The notes beneath the pieces are model-generated. The model was not told the origin of the DNA and searched no databases. It saw nothing but the letters and a program-made list of their open reading frames with translations. DNA of 64,000 nucleotides from Camillea tinctor. Lineage: Eukaryota; Ascomycota; Sordariomycetes; Xylariales; Xylariaceae. The stretch spans positions 1 to 64,000 of the forward strand of contig MU394149.1 in assembly GCA_022578605.1 (NCBI GenBank). Direction: 5' to 3'. Both the position numbers and the translations under genes were made by a program. Shown here one piece after another: positions 46,106 to 58,664 of the stretch (position 1 is its first letter; every line of letters begins with the position of its first letter).

Positions 46106-47250
46106 ATGTCGTGGGCACGCCTTATCCGATTTGTTGATATGAATGATCAGGAACACTATGGTGATGCCTGCATCGAGAATGGTAGCGAGCTGTCAGAAAA
46201 GCTAGCATCCAATGACTTATATGCCATCAAACTCAGTGGTGAAAGTCCATTTAGTCAGATGACAAGAGGAGAGCGTGTCCAAGTGAAGGGTTTGAAAGAT
46301 GTTATTAAACGTGAAAATGTCCCTATTATACGATGCATCGGATTGAACTACATTAAGCATAGTAAGTTCAGACTTCGTGCGTTCTCCTCTCTATTGATAT
46401 CTAACTAGCGAGTAGTTCTAGAAGGTGGTCGTCAACCTCCGCCTTACCCATCCGTTTTTATCAAGCCGTCAACTTCTATTGCTGGGTCTACCGAGGTGAG
46501 TAACCGGGGTGTATCATTTTTACTCAGGTTCAATATAAAGCAGATCCGTTCCTTGTAGCTCTTCATAGGGCTACGTATTTGTTATCTACTCCCAAAGGCT
46601 CTGACCCGTCCAACGCACCATTTATTATCAAGTTTACTGATTTATGGGCATGAAATAGGACATTCCCATTCCTAAAATCGTTCAGGATGGTACCCTAGAT
46701 TATGAGGGGGAACTAGTAAGCTTTCTACATAGTGTACACTATTTTGTCAGCAACAATCTCACGGTGAGATCAGGCGCTTGTAATCGGAAAAACAGGGAAG
46801 GATATCCCCGAAAGCTCTGCACTCGAGTATGTTTCGGGATTCTGCGTCGCTAATGACGTTTCAGCTCGTGGCTGGCAACGCGATCCAGCGAAGGCTGGAG
46901 GTGTTCCGCAGTGGTGTTTCAGCAAGGGGCTTGACAAGTTTGCGCCCTTAGGTCCTATGCTCGTGTCTCCCACGGTGGTTGGAGCAGCGAATAATTTACA
47001 CCTGCAAACATTCGTGAATGGAGAGGAGCGACAGAATGGCAGTACAGAAGATTTACTTTTCGGTGTCGAGAAAATCGTCAGTTTTTGTAGCCAAGGCACG
47101 ACTCTAGAGGCGGGAACAGTTATTCTAACAGGGACCCCGTCAGGAGTTGCAATGGGGATGAAGCCACCCAAATACTTGAATGACGGAGATATTGTTGAGG
47201 TCAGGATCTCACAACTAGGCAGTATCAAGAATAAGATGGCTTTCGAATAA
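46106..47250 (+). CDS. Fumarylacetoacetate-hydrolase-family (FAHD-type) protein
   Basis: A metal-dependent hydrolase or decarboxylase of the FAH C-terminal-domain family, which cleaves or decarboxylates acylpyruvates and ring-opened aromatic products. Exons: 46106-46361, 46416-46495, 46659-46715, 46774-47250; the total is 289 residues, matching FAHD-type enzymes. Motifs: CIGLNYIKHILEGGR (intron 1 falls inside), YPSVFIKPSTSIAG, DYEGELALVIGKTGKDI (Glu ligands, across intron 3), SGFCVANDVSARGWQRD, KGLDKFAPLGPMLVSP and GTVILTGTPSGVAMGMKPP with YLNDGDIVEVRI near the C terminus. The Asp and Glu metal ligands of the family appear present. Intron 2 (163 nt) is longer than the others. Together with the FAD hydroxylase it is the best hint of an aromatic degradation route. 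Confidence 0.93.
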
Positions 47251-49651
47251 TCAATATTCAATTTGTGCTTTAAGACTTACCCTTTTCTTTTTTCTTCAAT
47301 TAACGGAGTTATCCACTTCAGCAGTACATTCGCTATACCTCAAGTACATGAAACCTATCCACAAATGTGAATACTTCCTAAAATGCAGACGACGACTCTC
47401 CTCAAGGGTGACATCACTGCATGTTGTTAAATTTAAGACATACTGTGCATAGCAGTGATAGGGCGGAGGTAAATCAGATGACTGTTGACGTTGAACCAAC
47501 TACAGCAAATCGAATAAAGGGTAGTATTCCATAGTGAATGCTTGAGAAACTTTTGTAGGCGGCAAATGTTTCAATGAGCGAATTGGATTGATCAAAGCCT
47601 AGAATAAGTGAACCCGAGTCAGTTAGCAAGCATATCTAATGTTGGAATGAAGGTTATGAGGTTGATGAAAACCTATCTCTTGGTGATGGGAGGATTCGTC
47701 TTTTATACACATGTAGTTGTGGATACATCGTGTACCAGTACATGACAAATACCCCTTATCACCTATTCTAGCAGAGCACCCGGCTGGTGAAAAGTTCATC
47801 GTCTGGCTAGCGGGAAACACCATCAAGATGTCACCTGTTCACTTCAACATTAATCATGGATATGCTGTTTGATGTAGAGGATTCGCATTGGGTATGTTCA
47901 CCGTCTCAGGACAGCCAGGAGGGTTTGTGGTTATCAGGTGAGAGCCCACATCGACAGATCACAGTGTCGCCTAGTCTTACTCAACAGTGTCGGGCCTTTG
48001 AATATTAATCCTAACCAATATAGATGGTTCTCACCTTTCTTATAAGAGGATGAGCAATTTTTAAAAGTAGGTAATTTTGATAAAAGTTTATCAAATGGCA
48101 TCTCATCGATGAGTTCAAGATATGGCTAACTTTAGAGGGTTTCTGGCTACATACGACTAAGCTAAAGCCTCAAGTTTATAATAGCAAAGAAAGCCAACAC
48201 AACCGATAGTATATATACAAAGATAGCATGGACCAGGTGTATGATCGAGAATAAGAACAAGTCATTTCGGGTGCCCAACTCAGAGAATTATTGCATGTCT
48301 TAGGCATTGCGGTAAGTATTAGACTCGAAGAATCCTAATCCCTAAATCCACTCCATCTCGACATCCTGCAGCACCTTTTATTCAACTCGGAGTGCCCCGC
48401 CGTTCTCGTACTATAGCGACTACTTTGAGCAATATCACTAAAAAGGAGTGCATCAAGCGTGCCTTGCTCTTCTTCCTAGCTCGGACCATTACTCGACGCG
48501 ATTATAGCAGCAAACACATCTCGCTACAACAAGGTGACATTCGAAACATACTATTGGCAGTTGTTAATAAAATCCCAGTTCCCGCCTCTCTTATTGACTC
48601 AGTCATTTGTATTGTTATCAATCTCGTGTTAGGTTCCATAGCTAGTAATGTAGCCGCAATGTGACTTTGGCTTGTTCGGATAGGGACTCTATTTTCATGG
48701 TGCCACCACGTCAGAGTTTAGTGGTAGGACGGGTAGTTGTCGGCTCAGTTGTAGCTTTACAAGGTGCAACATTGGGTGCTGTCGCGGTAGGCTTGTAAGT
48801 GAAGGGTTATAAATAGGACCTGTTTGGAGTCTGCTTATATAGAAAGCGAGGAAAATAAAAAAAAGAGTTTTCTGACGAAATAGTGTTTGGATATGAGATT
48901 ACTGCGTACCACCGCCTGACAGGGGGCTACACTACCACCCTATGTACAAATATACCGAGACTTACGCTTTCCTAATAGAGTCTCTCCTGGACTAATACAC
49001 TGTGTCTTGGGGGGGGGGGGGTTCATATTTACCTTACGTTAATAGAAAGGGGGGAAAGCGGAGCACTAGGAGACATGACGTTTGAAAAGCTTCCGTGCGA
49101 TTATATGACCAGAGGATCTAGTGGGGTGTTGTGGGGGAGGTTGTAGCTGCAACCCATAAGAGGAACCTCGCCCTCATATACTACACCAGTATTCGTAGTC
49201 ATCATTCTGCTGCACTAATATATGCAACCTGACCTCTCCCTACCCTGAAGGTTCGGAGTCCAGCCACCTGTTATAGTGACATGACAAAGCGTATGAAAAC
49301 CGGGATTCTGATAACACTGCGTTGTATAATAGGCTAGGTTGGCGGGTTAAAAAGACTCTGTTTTCATTTGTACCTACTATGTACATATTCCAAAAGGTCT
49401 ATGTATGTAATCCCATGCTCCACCTATTTCTATTGGCAGATTGGTATGGAGGTAGGGATAGCTCGGGTTCGGTATCGTTCCTGAATCATATAGCAAGGCC
49501 ACCTGGTTTATACGAGAGGCACAGTAAATTGATTCAACAAACAGGTAGATACAAATAAGTATATAACCTGAAAGAGGCGTTCTTTAGTTCAGTCTGTATT
49601 CCAATACGCATCTGTGTTATTAGCCGCTGTTATATATCACTTACTACCAAT
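47251..49651. other. Long intergenic region with repeat copy D
   Basis: About 2.4 kb with no supported gene. Copy D of the dispersed repeat lies at 47641-47775. A 13-G run lies at 49009-49021. The open frame 48392-48664 encodes a hydrophobic tail (IPVPASLIDSVICIVINLVL) but starts without ATG and has no known family. Confidence 0.45.
47641..47775. mobile_element. MITE-like dispersed repeat, copy D
   Basis: It shares GGTTATGAGGTTGATG at the left, GGTGATGGGAGGA and ATACACATGTAGTTGTGGAT in the core, and CCCCTTATCACCTATT at the right with copies A to C. The right end TCACCTATTCTAGCA matches copies A and B with small changes. Confidence 0.68.
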
Positions 49652-51085
49652 ATGTTCTTCTTTACCCTCGTATACTTGTTGTTTGTTACACCAGGATATT
49701 GTCAGTCGTGCAATACATCGGCTGACGATGGGTTTGGGATCGGGACCCGCACGCTGCCTCCAGCTGCCAATGTTTCGACTGCGCCACCGACTGGGCCATA
49801 CCGAGTTGGCGTCACCTTCGAGACATACTGCTTTCAGGACCGTGGTCTAACGCTGAGTTTCTGGTACCCTGCCACTCCAGAGGAGACTGCGAGCCCTTAT
49901 GTTTCCACCGGCGGCATTGTTGGCAAAGCAGTACAGGATGCTCCTATAGACCCCGCAGGCGGGCCATATCCACTGATCCTTTTTTCCTCTGGGCTTGCGG
50001 CTGTAAATGATGCATATTACTTTTACCTACAAAATCTTGCTAGTAATGGCTATGTTGTTGTTAGCACTCAACACCTCGACGCTAGGAACGCTAATACTAC
50101 ATCGTAAGTGGCTTCAGATATTTTCCCTTTCCATTTGAGCTGGATTTCGCCCCTAAAGAGCGGTGCGTGGATTACTACTGCCATTGTGATTCAATATCTA
50201 TATAATGATCTCCTAACAGTAGCTAACGAATGACACTGATAACCGTGGCTCTACTTTAGTGTCCCTGCCTACTCGGCCCTAGCGGCACTTGACGCAGCCG
50301 CTGGGAATACGAATGATGCAGTTGTTGAACTGTATACCGAGTGGTTCCGGGAGACGCAGTTTGCTCTCACATATCGGCCTCAGGAAATTGAATTCGCCAT
50401 CGACCAAGCACTAGCCGAGAACAATGATCCATCCTCCAGATTTCACAGAACAATAGATGCGGACAAGATAGGCATGACCGGTCATTCACTCGGAGGTTTC
50501 TACACTAATGTTGTCGGGGGTGGCATGCCCCTATACTGCGACTATATCATGAGGCCTGATCAATTGAACCCAAACAACGGCATCCTCGCTGATGTTAGCC
50601 CATGCGCGTTCTCGACGTGCCAGGGCCTTCCCAGCCCATCTGCACTTCACGATAGCCGCATAAAGGCTATTGTTGGATTAGCTGCGCCGAGTTTCCTCAC
50701 TAAAACTCAGATTGCGAGAAGTGCTGCACCCATCATTATCCCCAACATGATCCTCACGGGGGACAACTTTACCTCCGAGACGACAGCATGGATCCAACGG
50801 GCAATCTACGATAATACTGCGGGTCCAAGTCACTGGGTCAAGGTTGCGAAGACCAACCACTATTTGGTTGCGGATTCCTACTTGCTTAATCCGGTATTGT
50901 CGGCTAATATGGGTGCTGCTGACAAGGAAAATTTCCTTGACAAGGCAGCGGTGTACATGACTTACTCGGCTGCGTTCTTCAACTACTATCTCAAGGGAAA
51001 TGGGTCAAATTATGCGATATTAACGGAGAAGTCTTCATCCTTTGTCAAAGAACTAGAATTTCGTAATTTTGACGGCGGCTCATGA
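49652..51085 (+). CDS. Secreted alpha/beta hydrolase (PAF-acetylhydrolase-like)
   Basis: A secreted serine hydrolase of about 425 residues. Exons: 49652-50103 and 50260-51085, with a 156-nt intron (GTAAGT..TTTAG) joined in phase as NANTTS/VPAYSALAAL. A clear signal peptide, MFFFTLVYLLFVTPGYC, opens the chain. The nucleophile elbow is GHSLGG (about residues 223-228), preceded by IGMT. LILFSSGLAA upstream is the likely oxyanion region, and a late His in TNHYLVAD may complete the triad. Several N-x-T/S sites (NVST, NTTS, NFTS) fit secretion. Best described as platelet-activating-factor-acetylhydrolase-like or a related lipase/esterase; the substrate is unknown. It is intact and isolated from the cluster by a gene-poor stretch. 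Confidence 0.88.
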
Positions 51086-52997
51086 TGTATTTATTTAGCA
51101 TAAGAAAGGTTGATCTGGTTTATCCCAAATCCTGCAAGCGTGTCACCGGACAATATGAAAGTCTTAATATCAAGTTGTGACGTAGAAGGTAGACACTTAT
51201 AGTTACCTAGCTAGGTACAATGAGCATGAATATGACATTCATGAGCCTTTGTGTAGCGTGCATGCATATATATTGAACTATGAGACCTTCTCACCACGAT
51301 GAGGGACGTAAATCGGATTACCTAATTATGTACACTCTTAAGCAAAACATATATAAGCGAATCATATATGACTAACGATCTTAACCTATATGTATCTGTA
51401 CATGTGCATAGATGTCTGCGAGAAACGGTTCAGTTAATATTCCTACAATACAATACGATATTGCTCCAACAAATCGTATTACCGAAATATGGTTAGCTGC
51501 TAGTAATTTGTTGTGCTATTATGTTCTATGTGACCAGCGTGTGAGCACAAATAATTTCCAATCTCAGCAATAAAATACAACTTGTAGTTCTGTAAATACT
51601 TCGCCCCTCCCATCCCCACGCACATCAATATCAACTTAGCACAACACAGTTGTGTTGTTTCTCCAGTCCACCTCATGCGTACGTAAAATGCCACTACCAT
51701 CATTATCACCACACCATGACAGAACACCCACAGCCGAAGCAGACTGGGATACGGAGGAAAAGCGAAATGAGACTATAGCCCACAACACTCCTGTCAATGA
51801 TGGTTGCCGGCCGGTCTACCCCATTGATCATATGAGGTTCTAAGAGCCTCGTCACGTACAGAGAGCTGTTTACAGCATATAACGATGGAATAGGAGTCTA
51901 TTCCCAGTCTTAATGCTATGAAGCTATCGTGTGTACATGTATGAGAGGAAAAGGAAGCTAGCTAGCTAAGGGACCCTTGGGGGGACCTAAAGATAGGTAA
52001 GGTGCGCACAGACCACGTGATGTGGGGTGTGCTGACGTAATAGATCATCTATAAACCTTCTGCAAAGGCCTCGAGGAATATCATAGGATATTGTGGCCTT
52101 GGCAAGGCTACTATAACGGACCCAACAGGGTGTTCCAAGGACAGTTACATAACTAGAAGAAGTTCGGCCAATGGCAGCACGATAACAGAGAGCCCGATGA
52201 GGAGGGAGAGTCTGCTGCGTATATAGAAAATCATAAACTTCAAAGATCCCAAGGTAGAGAAATTAATCCGACACCGTGTCAGTATCTTAAACAGCTCAGG
52301 GATTCATTCAAAAGGAAAAATCAATATTACGACTAAGATGGCGGAGATGACGAATTTGCGGCTTATGTCGAGGAAAAAAAAATTAAAAGAACTTTCAGGC
52401 CGGAGACCAATGGCCGGGAATAATCGAAGATGAATGCCTGCAGACGCTCAGGAACAGGTTCGAGAAGGGGCAGGCTAAAGAAGGGCTCAGTGGTGGGGAC
52501 GAGGAATTCGCTGAATTTGTCAAGGGTGGGAAACGAAATGATATGCTGCATGGACACAGATGGCGGGGGATGACAGAAGATGAATATCTCCGAATACATA
52601 GGGGAATATTTGATCAGCAGCAAGACCGTCACTACCAGCAAGAATTATACTGGCTGCGAGAACACTGTCACGAAGGACTAAACAAGTGTTTAGGTAATCA
52701 ATATGTTGTTGTGCGAGGAACTGACTACAACTATAGATGTCACTGTTACCTATATACAAGAACCTTCTTTGTTCCTTTCCAACCCCTGACAAGTACTATT
52801 ATACACCAAATTCTCTTGATAAACATTGGCTAATTGCTGGAAGGCAATCGACCTCCGCTTCATTGTTGAATCTCGAAAGACCATCCTCCCATTTTAGTGT
52901 AGTGATGATCCCCTTAAGCATGGCAACAATGTGGCTAAGCCGAGAGTTTCAATATCACGAGAGGGATTAGCCAATCAGAGAGGTTTTTTTGTCCACT
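51086..52997. other. Intergenic, no gene seen
   Basis: About 1.9 kb. The part around 52010-52300 has a denser texture (GAGGAGGGAGAG, CAAGGCTACTATAACGG) that could be old mobile DNA. Open frames in 52363-52970 overlap on both strands with no family. Confidence 0.4.
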
Positions 52998-53471
52998 TCA
53001 GCCCTCTTGAAACTCAAGTGCCTGGTGCCACACCTCGTGCCCAGAGCTTGTTGAGTTTGATTCCGAATCTGATGAGTCAGAATCTGTTGTGTCCGGAATT
53101 TCTTCAATCTCGAATTGCTCTATATGGGCATCACGAGCATGTTGCCGAACTCCTTCCTCAGTTAGCCGGCCATCGTGATTATTTTGTACGAAAATAACAA
53201 AATTGTTAACAGCTTCACTCGCTCGCCTTCTCTGAGCCTCGATATCGTCATGTTCCTGACTGTCATTTTGACGCAGAATAAAGCGAATGATCTTCTTTCC
53301 ATCCTTCCGATATACTGTGTATCCCAGAGTTGACCAGGCGGCGAGGGCAGTTACTAATCCGGCGATACCGCCAATTTCTACCGGGGTAGCCCGTGTATCA
53401 AATTCCTCCAGAACAGGTTGGCAAATCACTGCGACAGGCAGTAGAAATGAGAATAGGTGCAAAAGGCGCAT
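52998..53471 (-). CDS. Small protein with signal peptide and one TM segment, unknown function
   Basis: A single-exon protein of 157 residues. It opens with a convincing signal peptide, MRLLHLFSFLLPVAVICQP. A second hydrophobic stretch, IGGIAGLVTALAAWSTLGYT (about 33-52), could be a membrane helix or part of a small folded domain. A basic patch (YRKDGKK) and an Arg-rich segment (EAQRRRASEA) follow, and the C terminus is acidic and Ser-rich (DTTDSDSSDSESNSTSS). I do not recognise a family. The ATG lies close to a TATAAGGGG-like stretch upstream on its strand. Plausible as a secreted or membrane-tethered small protein; proof of expression is lacking. Confidence 0.55.
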   Translation of the reverse strand: MRLLHLFSFLLPVAVICQPVLEEFDTRATPVEIGGIAGLVTALAAWSTLGYTVYRKDGKKIIRFILRQNDSQEHDDIEAQRRRASEAVNNFVIFVQNNHDGRLTEEGVRQHARDAHIEQFEIEEIPDTTDSDSSDSESNSTSSGHEVWHQALEFQEG

Positions 53472-54231
53472 GGTGAGATAAATTTGGTGGTATAAGGGGT
53501 ATTTATTTGTCAGGGTGGGCTATGGTGATGAGTCCGAGGATGAAGAACGTGCTGGACGAAATGCAGTGTGATCGAGAAAGTATGATGTTGGGAAAAGGGA
53601 CAACCAGATTATAGTGCTTCTGTATATCCATTATATAGTCCAATTCCATGTCAATAAGGCAATCACAGTCACGTAATTATTCACGCGTGATTTATTTGGC
53701 TGACTTTCTCTTTAGGCAAGTACCATTCAATCGTATCTTAGGATGCAGGGAGAAAATAAGCCTCTATTTTTACAAAGTCCACGATAGTCATAGCTTTTCT
53801 AGCCACACAGTACTACTTAAATTTATCCTCCACAATATAAACTAGTAAGAATTCATAACAAGCTAGTTTTCTTAAGGTACCAATCTTTAAAATACAATAC
53901 CTAATACGGGGCAAACGATCATCTTTGCCACAACATGAAGGCAAATTTTCAAGGTTTTAACAACCCCTTTTTGACTGTAAAGTGATAGTAATGAATATCT
54001 TTGTACATTTTAAATGTTACTGACCTCTTAGTTTATATTTGTTTACCCGGTGATAACTCGACATAAAATAAATACCCTACATCGACGAAAATGAAACTTA
54101 AGGGACAGATAAAAACAACCAGGCCAGCTATCAATTACCAACCATATAATCAATCGCCGTTGCTAAGCACTTAATTTCAAAGTCTACACATATTAAAAGC
54201 ATGATTGATAAGGATGGCAGTTAAATTGGCA

Positions 54232-54412
54232 TTGAACTGGAGATAGGGAAGACCCCCTACCAACAGCTGCATGAGGCTGTGAGGGGCTAGGAGCTATTGT
54301 CCCTAGTGTACAACAGGTAACTATCACACTGTCTATTTGTAAAGAAGACATATAGAAATGACTTTAATAAGGGAATGTACTGATCTATGCCGTAAACTAA
54401 CGCCGACGTGCC
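54232..54412 (+). repeat. Inverted repeat arm 1
   Basis: It reads GAACTGGAGATAGGGAAGAC, then CCCCCTACCAACAGCTGCAT, and ends TAAACTAACGCCGAC. The reverse complement of 56643-56825 shows the same blocks in the same order with scattered changes. Confidence 0.72.
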
Positions 54413-56642
54413 ATCAGAAGGAGAAGAGAAACTATCGTAAACTTGTAAAGCAACGCAATCATATACACACAGAATTGTGGCCCCTGGTTCCCCTAGTCCC
54501 CACAACAAATCAACGGTGAAATGCCATACCGCATTATAACTACGTAATTCACAAACTGTGGAGACAAAAGACATATTCCAATTGTCTTTTGACAATTAGC
54601 TCTTATATAGCCGTGACACAAATCCCTTTCGAAAAAAAAAAGTCACAACCCTGTAGAAGATCTAGTCATCATGCTTAAACAACTTAGGGTCAGTGGTAAC
54701 TTATATAATATATAATTTTAGATTGTAAAGCTATGTGATTTTTTACCTAATCCATATTAGTGTCTCTGATTCCTCCTCTTCCTATCCCAGGCTATTATAT
54801 ATGGCCTAATCACTAACAGCCGAGTAGCGTTCAGTTTTACCGTAATTTCACCATTTCATACTCTGTGCTATTTCCTCTTCAGTTTAGCTGATGGTAACTT
54901 CTCATTCAAATTCTACACTACATTGGGCTTAAGGTGTTTTTAAGTCACTGCGTTTCGCCACTTCTTGCCAGGGGTCTAACGTTTCAAATTGCCGTCCCAG
55001 GGGGATTGGAGCTGGAACTTTTCTTAGAGTTTTTCGAGAACATACATAGAGCCTTTATATTTAACGTTACGAAACAGCCTTGGAGGGGTTTCTGTATATG
55101 TAAAGTCCATAGTATGCTTACTATTGGAGGACCAGGTTACAAGGGTATCTTCTATTCATTGCCTGTGGTTCACGATGAAAGTAAAAACCTCCGCAGGCGT
55201 GCGTTACATATTGTATACTAACATGCGCAACCTCAAGATAAGCACCATTAGTAATACTAGTATATGTCTTTTTGCGCGTGAGTTAAGGGTTCTATATGTA
55301 ATCGCCATAATCGTTGGTTCACATTCCATGGTGCGAAGTGTCGGCTGACAACGCGCCTTTGTGGTCCTTAACTAGAAGCTGTCCAACAGGTAGGTAGAGC
55401 AGACTAAAGCCTCAAAGTCTACTCCTGGTTTCATGTAATCGACACCTCCCCGCTTAATTATCAATTTTCGCCTCACCATACTAATTACAGTTTCTCGCAC
55501 TTCCACCCCCGAATCTTGAGTGTCAACCTAATTTTTTTTTTGGGGGGGGGAGGGGGGAAGAGGGCGTCGTTAGAGTTAGCTTGAAGAATCACACGTCTAA
55601 GTAAGCCATTATGTGTTTAATAATACTATAGTAATGCAGCTCTTGCATAAGCCGAAAAGAGAATGAGAAACCAGCTTTTTTTGTCTCGGATCGTATAACT
55701 ACATACGTTCACACTTTAATTCAGTTTAGAATGTACGGCGAGAATAACTTCAGCATGGTAGGACCTCTCTATATATGCAGTGACTTTGTAAACTTCCATC
55801 AAAGCGGAGATGTGCTTTATATTTTCAAGTCTCTTTCAGTTGGAGTAACCTGGGATCTCTCAATGAAATCCACAGAGGATATAGACATACCAGTCAAATA
55901 ATAGGTAACTTCAAAGCTCAGACAAACAATATTGTTTTAAAAAAATTCTTCATAAAACTAGGTTGATAGTATACTTGAGCTGGACAGAGGAGAAGCGAGT
56001 CATTAGTGGCTAATAAAGCTTCAACCGAACCTAACCATCGATGTCTTTCATGTACCAGAGCTGCTTTTGTACTGCCCGTAAGGCCACAATCATCGAAGAT
56101 AACACTGAAAGTCAATAAACAATACTTTAAGACGAAAAGAAAGGAAACGTGTTTCTAGAAAGTATTATACGGCCTGCTGGTTTCGAAAATAACATTCAAG
56201 AAATATTCTCTGGTAACTTTAAACTTACCTAAATAATATCCATTCTCATTTTGTTGCGGTATGTTGAATATCAACTAATTGTGGAAGGGCAAGTAGCGTA
56301 TGCTTTAAGCAGAATCTTTAACACAGATATTTGGTTGGCACGGGACGGATGTGAAGAAACGGGATGGAGTATTATGGTTTAAGGGTCTGTACATGAGCGG
56401 AAAACCAGGTCTAAAAGCACATGGTGAGTAGTGTAGGACCGTATTGGTTGGTGGAGTGGCAATTCCCATCATCCAACACCCGGAGTAAAGAGACTTCCTA
56501 GTAATGTGTTGTATCTATGTGTGGGAATCCGCCCCTAGATAGGGTACTGTTGTGGGGACTGGGGGATCTAGGGACTACATTTCTGTGTATATAGATTGCG
56601 TTGCATTACAAGTTCGCGATAGTTTCTTTTTTCCTTCATAGC

Positions 56643-56825
56643 AGGTCGGCGTTAGGTTTACAGCATAGATCAATATGTCCCCCTTATATACGTTTCTCAG
56701 CTTCCTATTCAAAACAAGCTGTATGAAGGTTGGGTGTCGTAGACTAGGGACTATTGTCCCTACTCCCTCACAGCCTCATAAAGCTGTTGGTAGGGGGTCC
56801 CCTCTATCTCCAGTTCAGGACATAA
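56643..56825 (-). repeat. Inverted repeat arm 2
   Basis: It begins GGTCGGCGTTAGGTTTACAG on the plus strand and ends with the reverse complement of GAACTGGAGATAGAGGGGAC. It is homologous to arm 1 in opposite orientation, about 2.2 kb away. Confidence 0.72.
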
Positions 56826-58664
56826 AGTGCAAAGGTTTCTTCAAAACTAATAAAGAAAAAGGGAGAATTATCAATATAAAAGTATCATCTACTTTACGTA
56901 AATACAGTACAAACTGATTTTTCCCTATATCTACCACACATTATTCATTTTCTTGATGAAATAATAACAGAAACAGTACCTTTCCACCATAAACCATTAA
57001 AGAATCATCTATGCAACCTAAGTTGTGCATATTAGTGTTGAGATATCTTCACAGATTTAGTATATACGACATGGGCCGCAAATTGCCATTGCTTCTCGAT
57101 ACTTGTGAGATTGGGATTGATAGAATATACCAGTATTATAAATATTATTGGTTGCTAGAAATAATGAGGACTCCTGGTATATGTTAAATATTGCCACATT
57201 TTAGAGATTTATGCCATGGTGCCGCATTTTGGAAATAGATCAAGATAATTACTGTTAATAAGAATGTATATAACAGAACCTTGCTCACATTTCTTGCTAT
57301 TGCCGGTCGGTACATGAACACTAAGGACTAGAATGGTTGAAGAGACCTAGATAACGTATATTAGCAGCTCCCATGAATATATAGGGAAATTAAGAGACCC
57401 GAACTAACATTCATGGGATTATGCACCTTGATAACAGAACCTATATTCCCAATACTCAAATTCATCTTATGGACATCCTGTGATCAACCTCATCATTTCT
57501 TAGAGGGGGGTATCATCAGTACGAGCCTCATTCACACTGATAATATTTCAGCCATTTCCTAATCAATTTCGGCACCCCTTTCCCCTTCTTTTTTTCTTCT
57601 ATTCTATCTAATGCGAACATCAGCCGATACTTAAGGTATCTACTAACTAGTCTCATATATCAACAGCTACCTGCTATTCAACTATCTATTAGTATTACAT
57701 AATAACCTTGTGATGGCGCCTTATGCGCCGACTATTCCCATTCGTAGTTTCTTCCCCTCACTTGTTATCGTAGGCTCTATGCCTTCTTTCTGCATGTCGG
57801 CTGCATTTCTCGCAGTCGGCGGTTAATAGCGGGTCATGCAGACCCCGGGATATCCACTTCGTGACATTTGAGAAGGCAGGTGGAATAAGATATCTACCGC
57901 AGTACGAAAACTGGCAGGGTTTTATTTGCGGTAGTGGCATCAATATGTAGAAAAGAATCCACTTTTTCGCCTACTGAATAACGTATTATAGTCATGGTCG
58001 TTCTCGAAAGCTATACTTTAATCAGCACACAGGGTTAAAGACACAATTCGTCGTATTTCCTTATATTGTAACTGTCTTGTGTCAAGATTTACATAGCTGA
58101 GACAAGGTATAGAATAGTATTTTCTAAATATCAGTTGACACCCTTTCCCAGCCCTATAATCAAAAATTTTGGTTTTATGGCTATTAATGGAAGTAAAGAG
58201 CCGGAGTACAGGAGGACTATCGATCTACTCTCCGGATGGACAGTATGAATACCTAAAACATGATGCCCTGTGGGCAAATGGATCTTCTTCCTGGTGGCGT
58301 CTATCCAATTGGCGTGGCCCAGCCCGTTCGATCCGGCGTACGATTTCATGGTTCTTCTGTATACCCACATATATGTAAAACAAAAAAAAAGCAATTACTC
58401 ACAGTATCTTTACTTTTATATTAGATGCAAGGGGCACATGCGTAACCCAGCGTTCTAGAAGAACCCCTTGTATCGGCTTGTAACCTGCGTGGTTGGAAAA
58501 CTTACGATGTGGAAGTAGGTGGATGGGTAGGTAGGTATATATTAAAGTTGAGTCTGTCTTTCTAAGACTGTATACTGACACTTCCTCTGCCTTGTAACTA
58601 TACTTTATTTCATAGTGTTCCTATTTTTTCATCATTTCATTGTCTACCTTGGTATACAACGATA

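Larger units (their letters stand above)
53472..58664. other. Long AT-rich, gene-free region with an inverted repeat pair
   Basis: About 5.2 kb with no supported gene; open frames are short and AT-rich. It contains the two arms of a ~180-bp inverted repeat (54232-54412 and 56643-56825). It also has a homopolymer junction (nine T then G-rich, about 55532-55557). A GGCGCCTTATGCGCCGAC hairpin lies near 57715. It is probably a graveyard of mobile DNA. Confidence 0.5.

Noticed and set aside
48392..48664. 90-codon frame with a hydrophobic C terminus
   Set aside because: No ATG start, no recognisable family, no neighbouring exon; could be chance or a relic.
49009..49021. 13-G homopolymer as a possible functional element
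   Set aside because: A single tract without paired G-runs close enough to argue for a quadruplex; likely slippage or a sequencing-length artefact.
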